A stretch of 64,000 nucleotides of DNA from Camelus bactrianus (taxonomy: Eukaryota; Chordata; Mammalia; Artiodactyla; Camelidae): positions 34,498,501 to 34,562,500 of the forward strand of contig NC_133545.1 in the NCBI RefSeq assembly GCF_048773025.1, given 5' to 3'. Shown here one piece after another: positions 58,385-64,000 of the stretch. The notes below the pieces were generated by a model. It searched no databases. It worked only from the letters and a program-made list of their open reading frames with translations, and had not been told where the DNA came from. Position numbers and translations under genes: made by a program. Each line of letters starts with the position of its first letter. The stretch's first letter is position 1.

Positions 58385-58512
58385 GGGGGAGGGTGTAGCC
58401 CAGTGGTACAGTGCATGCCTAGCATGCATGAGGGCCTGAGTTCAATCCCCAGTACTTCCACCAAAAGTAATAAATAAATAGATAACCTAATTACCTCCCT
58501 GCTACACACACA
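58385..58512 (+). mobile_element. Camelid tRNA-Ala SINE (vic-1 type)
   Basis: The head (58385-58455) reads as a tRNA-Ala-like gene: A box 'tgtagcccagtggtac', an anticodon region 'gcctagcatgc' (AGC), and B box 'gagttcaatcccc'. It is followed by 'agtacttccaccaaaagtaa', an A/T-rich linker and 'ctaattacctccctgctac' before an A-run. This is the structure of the camelid vic-1 SINE, which is mobilised by L1 and transcribed by RNA polymerase III. Target-site duplications flank it: 'aaaaacagtgatacta' (58369-58384) and 'aaaaaccagtgagacta' (about 58514-58530). A handful of differences from the remembered consensus suggest moderate age. It is the only copy I find in the window. Confidence 0.9.
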
Positions 58513-58530
58513 AAAAAACCAGTGAGACTA

Positions 58531-58954
58531 TGTAATGAAGACTTTGTTGTAAGAAGGGAGCACTGGAATATGTATGAAAGATATTATACTTAATATCTTA
58601 CAGCTTTATTGATTTAGACCTCACTAATTCATATACAGTATGTTCATATCTATCAACATATATAATTCATATCTGTGCATGTTTTGAGGTAGGATTACTT
58701 TGTTCCTGCTTTCAAATACAAGATAAAATAGCTTGAGGAGTTTAATTCCAACCCAACACAAATACAAAAAATATATATAAAATAAAAATTTTAAATGAAA
58801 AATAATATAATACATAATTTTTATTCTATCCTGTTTTCCCCCAACTTAATTCCTCTCCAAATTACAATTAACCAATGATTCAGAAAACAACTGCACATAT
58901 TATTTCCATGTCTCTACTTCCCACTCTTTCCTTAATTTTTAAAACCTAAGATGG
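58531..58954. other. Unassigned non-coding DNA
   Basis: AT-rich; nothing recognised. Confidence 0.5.
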
Positions 58955-59105
58955 AAGCCACAGTCTTTTATAACCTAATCTTGGAAGTGATGTCCTATCA
59001 CTTCTGCCATATGCTATTGGTCACACAGTCCATCACTGATACCGTATGGGAGGGGATTACAGGGGGTAGGGATCCTTTGGGGCCCTCTTGGAAGCTGATT
59101 ACTCC
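58955..59105 (+). mobile_element. Ancient mammalian interspersed repeat (unassigned)
   Basis: 'cacagtcttttataacctaa', 'cttggaagtgatgtcctatc', 'acttctgccatatgctattg' and 'ggggccctcttggaagctga' follow a mammalian repeat consensus that I remember but cannot name with confidence. Confidence 0.55.
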
Positions 59106-59744
59106 AGTACAACAGGCTGTTAATATCAGACCCTTTATCCTCCCTAACTAACCCCAGCACCTTGTATCTATTTGCCATAACTGATATGAATGAATATTTG
59201 TTCTGTAACTGAAAAGAAAAGGATAACTTTTGTTGGAGCAGGGGCCGGGAGAAAGAAGGGAAAAGTATAAGAAATTGTTTGACTTCTCTGGTTGGTTAGA
59301 CTCTTGGACTGAGTTGAGGCACTGCAATTGAAGGGGCACAGGCTAAAATCTAACGATTCCATTTTTAAGAAAAGCTCTGCAATTTCAAGAGACAGTAAGG
59401 CCTACAATGTGAAAGGATTTCTGGAGTATTTGCAAAACTCTGTACAAAAGTGCACTGAGGTTCAAATGATAAAGCACAGCAGAAGTCTGATAAGGAACTG
59501 ACTCTCACCTTGTAGAACTAGGACCACTCCAGCCCCTAAGCTTCTGGGGTCGGAAGACTTAGCATTCTGTGTGATTTACCCCTTTGGAGACTCCCAGAAA
59601 TTACTCCCATAGTGATTCCCAGTTAATTTTCTGCTTAGGCTGGAGAGGAGGAGGTAAGACCTCGTAACAAGGACATAAATGTAAATGTGAATTGATTTGT
59701 AGACTTAGGTAAGTATGGACAGGCTATTCCAATCTGCCTTGGGA
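59106..59744. other. Unassigned non-coding DNA
   Basis: Nothing recognised. The overlapping minus-strand frames at 59148-59362 are Ser/Phe-rich and not domain-like. Confidence 0.5.
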
Positions 59745-59962
59745 TTTTCACTTTTTAAAATTCCAGATATGTATACAGATGCCTCTCAAATATGTTTCTT
59801 TAGTCTCATCCTGTTTTCTGAACCTCAGAGCAGCAAATTCAAAAGTCTACTGGACATTTGTGCCTACTTACCAGAAACCTCTCAAACATACAATAAGAAC
59901 CAATATTTGCTCCACTTCCCAACATTTCTATTTCTATTAATGGCACTCTCATACTCCTGATC
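59745..59962 (+). mobile_element. LINE-2 ORF2 fragment with reverse-transcriptase box
   Basis: In frame 59715-59960 the residues YTDASQI (59772-59792) correspond to the catalytic YADDSQI box of L2/CR1 reverse transcriptases. They are followed by a region matching ...SNCLLDISTWMS... as 'FKSLLDICAYL'. The second catalytic Asp is replaced by Ala here, so the fragment encodes no active enzyme. It probably belongs with the L2 pieces at 60548-60795 and 61040-61235. Confidence 0.6.
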
Positions 59963-60547
59963 AATTTTAAATTCAAATTGATTACTAACCCTTCCTACCC
60001 AAACTCCCTTGGGTCAGTAAGTGTGATTCTGGTGGTTTTACAGAAACTGTGTCTCAAATGTTTTAAACCCTAAAGGAATTATTATCTCACATGACTGCAG
60101 GTCCAGGGCCTGTATGAGGAAAGGAAAGAAGGGTGGAGTACAATCTAATCAACAGCCCGATGACATCAACACGCAGGTTCTTTCCACCTCTGTATTCTCT
60201 TGTTTCATCCTAAGTCTGATTTTCTTTGAGGTCAAAAGATGCTTAATCTTCAGCAGGAGAAAGAAACCACATTCCCATTGAATATAAATCCTTTCCTTCC
60301 ATCTGACTGAACCAGTTTCACTCACAAGCCTGCCCATGGAGTATAAAGAGTTACCCGATGAAAACTATGCATTCCTTACTACTTTAACAAGAAATCTATT
60401 CCAGAAGGAAGGCAGGTAGAGTCACTTTCCCTCAAGGCACGTGAGGGACGTCCGTGAAACCTAAACGATATCATATTTCGATCAGGAAGAAGACGGAAGC
60501 CGTGCCAAATCAAACAGTGATCAACAGGCTGACATAGCATAGTCAGA
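59963..60547. other. Unassigned, probably partly L2
   Basis: Lies between two sense L2 pieces in consensus order, so part of it may be worn L2. No phrase is clear enough to call. Confidence 0.35.
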
Positions 60548-60795
60548 TTACTCACCTTGTCTCCCTAAAATACAAATCTGATCATGTCATCATGGCTCTT
60601 GTGTCTTACAAATAACAACTGTATAACAGTATAAATGCATTTATACTAAATTTGTATTTGCCTATAATTTGGTGCCAACACAGCCTTACATTCCCACCAG
60701 ACTACCCCACTCACCATTCTCCCATGTGCTCTGCTCCATCTCATGTTCTTGACTGTAGGCATTAGTGTTTCCACCCACAGCTGCCACCAACCCCT
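60548..60795 (+). mobile_element. LINE-2 ORF2 end / 3' region, sense
   Basis: 'aatacaaatctgatcatgtc', 'cagactaccccactcaccat' and 'ctctgctccatctcatgttc' match L2 in order. The element is then broken by the MER5-like insertion and resumes at about 61040. Confidence 0.6.
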
Positions 60796-60804
60796 AGATC
60801 AGTC

Positions 60805-61020
60805 AGCTAAACTAGTGTTTCTACTTCTAGGACAAGTGGTGTCAAAAGTAGTTGGATGTCCTAATCATTTGGGGAGATTTTTTAAAGTACTTATGCCTGT
60901 GATCCTTTCCCAGCGCTTCTGATTTAATTGGTCTGGGGGAGGGCACAGACATTGTTTTTTTGTTTTTTAAACCTTTTCAGGTGATTCTAATGTTCAGCCA
61001 GGATTGAGGATTACTGTTTC
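60805..61020 (+). mobile_element. MER5A-like hAT-Charlie element inside an L2
   Basis: 'ctaatcatttggggagattt', 'gcttctgatttaattggtct' and the end 'aggtgattctaatgttcagc' then 'ggattgaggattactgtttc' follow the MER5A-type consensus. Non-autonomous and without coding capacity. Confidence 0.65.
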
Positions 61021-61039
61021 AGAATAATGACTCATTCTT

Positions 61040-61235
61040 TCATACCCACAGCTAAAGGTAAATCTCTCTTGCTCTTGAGCTTCCACAGCACTTTTCATTT
61101 TTCTCTGACTGACTTCTCCTGTAGTCACATATGAGCTTGACTGCACACCTTTCCCAGACTGTCAGCTCTTTGGGTCAAAGCCCATGCCACATTCCCTACC
61201 ACAGTGCCTAACATGTCATAGGTAATACTAATCAC
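61040..61235 (+). mobile_element. LINE-2 3' terminus, sense
   Basis: 'gagcttccacagcacttttc', 'agactgtcagctctttgggt', 'ccctaccacagtgcctaaca' and 'tgtcataggtaatactaatc' match the last 190 bases of L2. Confidence 0.7.
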
Positions 61236-61564
61236 TTCACAAAAACATACAAACTTAGAGATAGAAATATTTTAAATAAATATACTTTTCAAAAATATAA
61301 TAAAGATGGACATTTTGTATCAAGCAATAGTTGTATCAGACTGTCAGAAATTCTAAATAGTATGATCTCTGGGACCTCCCTAAATGATGATAGATGTTGA
61401 AGAAAAGAGGCTTAACTATGATGTACACACATTTTATAGAATCTTCATGTCAAAAACGGCTTTTAACACTTTAAACCATTAGAACCAGTTCTCATCAGTA
61501 TACGTATATCAATGTAGACTTAATTTTGGGAAAAAAAACATACAATGATTCTTGAACACAATGT
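61236..61564. other. Unassigned non-coding DNA
   Basis: AT-rich; nothing recognised. Confidence 0.5.
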
Positions 61565-61775
61565 ATCAAATGATTACTGTGTGCTCAATTTTTTGCTAAA
61601 CTCTTCTCAAACATTATATCATTTAATCCTCAGAACAATCTTAGGAGGGAGGTAATAATATTGCTCAGTTTACACATGAAGAAATTAAAGAGTTAAGAAA
61701 CTTGCCTAGAGTTACACACATTAAAAAAGGCAGAGTTGAGATTCAAACCCACAGCTGTCTGATTCCAAGCCCCAA
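61565..61775 (-). mobile_element. MIR SINE, antisense, near full length
   Basis: 'tatatcatttaatcctcaga', 'gggaggtaataatattgctc', 'acatgaagaaattaaagagt' and 'aggcagagttgagattcaaa' follow antisense MIR order throughout. Confidence 0.8.
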
Positions 61776-62879
61776 AGCCTGCCTTCCTGACCAGAGAAAG
61801 TTGCTGAATATCCAGAATTCTTTATGTGATATGCAAGCTCTTCCCAGACAATTTATCAATCATTTTTTCAAAATAACCCACTTTGATAAAACAAATTAAT
61901 TATCTCTATTACAAATGACTTCTTAAAGCAAAAACGTGATATCCAATAACTTTAGAATCCAGAAAAAATAATGCCAGAATCCAATCTCTATGATAGAGTT
62001 TCCTTGCTTTCCCCAGATGTAATTGTGATGGTACAGTGACAAAACCTGTGAGAATGGTTGAAGGATGGAACCTTCAAGAATCTTCTATCCAAAGAGTAAT
62101 ACTCAGAACACAGCTGACAGGTAGGAACTCTCTCTCTTAATACTGGTAATTCTATTTAGGGTTAGTTTGCACCAGTAAAGTTCTCAAGATTTCAGATGGA
62201 GGAAAGCTTATTGAACTTTTATTTAATATATATTTGAAATAAAAATAACTCAGGTTCAGGTGATAGCTCTATGCCACCAAAGAACAAAAATCTTTTTACA
62301 TAAAAACCTTGTTATATGAGATTCATGAACTCCATTCTCTTCAGTAACCGCCAGCATATTTAGATAATTGATCATGTGTGCTGCCCTTGGGTTCCTACTG
62401 TCAATTAAGTTTGTTCTTAATGTCACTGCATGGAAATCGCTATAAGCAAAGACAGATGACACTGCTGCTTCAGGGTGATAGGATTTGAAAAACATCATGA
62501 CAAATGCTTCTGGCAACTCACAGCAGAATATTCAGATGTAAATTCCACTTTACATCAACTGTGTAATATTTATCTTTGACAGTCTTGATTGCCCACTAGG
62601 AGGTCCTTTTTAGAGATTAGGTTGAATAAAATGCTGTTTTAAAATGTTTTTTAAATTAAAATTCTCATAATTATGAATGGAAGCAATTACTTGATTACTT
62701 CACTGAAGTCTTGGGAAGGTTTTTTTAACTTGCTTTTGCTTTTTTTTTTTTTTTTTCTTTTAGGAAAGTAAACTTATTTAAAGAAACAGGATGGTGAAAG
62801 CCACATTATGTGTATTTGTATTGAAGGATACTAAAGGTAGTGGCCACTTGTTTTTTTTACTGAGTTGCTTCCTTATTAA
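61776..62879. other. Unassigned non-coding DNA
   Basis: Contains an 86-codon minus-strand frame at 62256-62516 (MPEAFVMMFFKSYHPEAA...) with mixed composition. I do not recognise it, and it lacks splice or promoter support. A T-run lies near 62740-62756. No repeat recognised. Confidence 0.45.
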
Positions 62880-63375
62880 TGGGATGTATCAGTCATGACT
62901 CTTCTTGTTTCAAGTGACTGAATCTACAAGTGAACCAGCTAAAGTGGATAATGGGAAATTTATTGGCTCATATAACCCATCTGCTGAAAAGGCAGACAAG
63001 GACCTGACCTCTAGACCCGAAACCAAGGACTTAGATCTCTTTGGTTGGATGTTCCACCTCTCGAGTCAGCTACCTTCCCTCTGATGATCTCCATGTGGGA
63101 AAACAACAACAACAACAACAAAACAAAACAAACAAAACAAAAAACATAGCCCTGAGTTTATCTGACTCATACTCCTAGAGTTTATGATTAGAGAAGAAAA
63201 ATGGCTCTCCTTTCACAACCTGACCTTGAAAAGTCCTCATCTAGGAATTGGATTGCCTCAACTTGAATCACCTGCCCATTGCTTAGATCAGTTACATGGG
63301 CAAGAGCTGAAAAATTTTTAGATTCCCCACTCCCTAAAGGTCATTGCCTACCACAATAGCTAGGGAATTCATTTA
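62880..63375 (+). mobile_element. Ancient mammalian interspersed repeat (unassigned)
   Basis: 'tgtatcagtcatgactcttc', 'gaaatttattggctcatata' and 'gaattggattgcctcaactt' lie in the order of a mammalian repeat that I recognise from its 'aagggaatttattggctcatgtaac' phrase but cannot name. A (CAA)n/(CAAAA)n expansion interrupts it. Confidence 0.45.
63100..63145. repeat. (CAA)n / (CAAAA)n microsatellite
   Basis: About seven CAA units grade into CAAAA-type units and an A-run. Confidence 0.9.
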
Positions 63376-64000
63376 TGTGGTCAGAAGACGGAGAGATCTA
63401 GATAGATACAAACAAAAATAGCTTATAGAACAAAGATGATTTGGACAGTGTAAAAAAAAAAAACTTATCTTGTCATATTATTGCTTATGATAATAGAGAA
63501 CAGTCATTACTGTTAGTAATAAGTTGTTTTTTGCTTTTATGGCAACCATGCTGAACTGGGTTGAATCATCTACAAGTTTACTCTTCCCCACCTTCAAGGA
63601 ACACTACTTTTTAGATGAGCTAAAAGAAACACCGAATCTTTAGTTTTCCCTCCTTGTAGATAATTTGTACCTAATGTTACTTACTATTTTTGGCCTAATT
63701 AGAATTGTTTTCCAACCAACAGGGGAAAAACTACAATCTTAACAACATTATAATAGTAACTTTTCCATCCATAAGGTGCCACATTAAAAATTTAAAGATA
63801 TTCTTTGTACAGATTGCAGCCAGGTTGCATGTGTTAAACTATTGCTAGGCAAGTACACGTGTTTGGGATAATTATGCAGTTTTCCACATTTATTTATGAA
63901 ATGTCACATTAAACTTTAAACCAAGATTTATCATTGAATATAGATATCCCATGCATAGCAAACAGCAGTCACCTCTTCAGTCTGGTTGTTGAGTGTTAAA
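63376..64000. other. Unassigned non-coding DNA
   Basis: AT-rich up to the window edge. No repeat or credible frame recognised. Confidence 0.5.

Noticed and set aside
1-64000. CRISPR arrays, operons, phage or other prokaryote-type systems
   Set aside because: No regularly spaced repeats with unique spacers, no dense coding, and the content is plainly mammalian interspersed repeats.

Overview
The window is mammalian nuclear DNA and almost certainly from a camelid (camel, alpaca or llama group). The diagnostic feature is a tRNA-Ala-derived SINE of the camelid vic-1 type at about 58385-58512, with recognisable A and B boxes and flanking target-site duplications. The rest fits a eutherian of the artiodactyl lineage: LINE-1 3' ends with the 'agcacaggga' signature, LINE-2, MIR, MER5-type hAT and Tigger DNA transposons, and MaLR/ERVL LTRs. 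Base composition is AT-rich and CpG-poor.

I find no host protein-coding exon, rRNA, functional tRNA, snRNA or CRISPR that I can support. The open reading frames are short (140 codons or fewer). They lie inside repeats, in purine-rich tracts read on the complementary strand, or in unassigned sequence. The window is best read as intergenic or deep-intronic DNA.

Layout. 1-7.1 kb: a MaLR solo LTR, an old L1/HAL1 stretch capped by an artiodactyl-type L1 3' end, L2, MIR and a second LTR-like repeat. 9.2-12 kb: an LTR-like repeat split by an L1, a MER5-like element, an internally deleted Tigger1-like element and an L1 3' end. 13.8-14.8 kb: antisense L2. 17.4-19.4 kb: a MIR, then an AT-rich tract ending in a short Tigger-type element with TA duplications. 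22.6-30.8 kb: two L1 3' fragments and a roughly 3.2 kb HAL1-like element. 32-33.2 kb: an ERVL-type LTR and a MIR holding an L2 tail. 34-45 kb: comparatively repeat-poor, with MIR and L2 pieces, including an L2 reverse-transcriptase fragment, and AT-rich stretches that could be conserved non-coding elements. 45.7-47.4 kb: an L1 end and an LTR-like element with a strong G-quadruplex motif. 48.6-58.1 kb: a roughly 1.3-1.4 kb block present twice in direct orientation about 8.1 kb apart, with L1/HAL1 sequence and a MIR between the copies. 58.4-63.4 kb: the camelid SINE, an L2 interrupted by a MER5-like element, a MIR and an ancient mammalian repeat.

All eleven L1-lineage segments that I could orient lie on the plus strand. 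I see no convincing undescribed system. The items most worth a second look are the direct duplication with its 107-codon reading frame, the L1 strand bias and the LTR G-quadruplex. Family names come from remembered consensus sequences without a database search, so boundaries are approximate.
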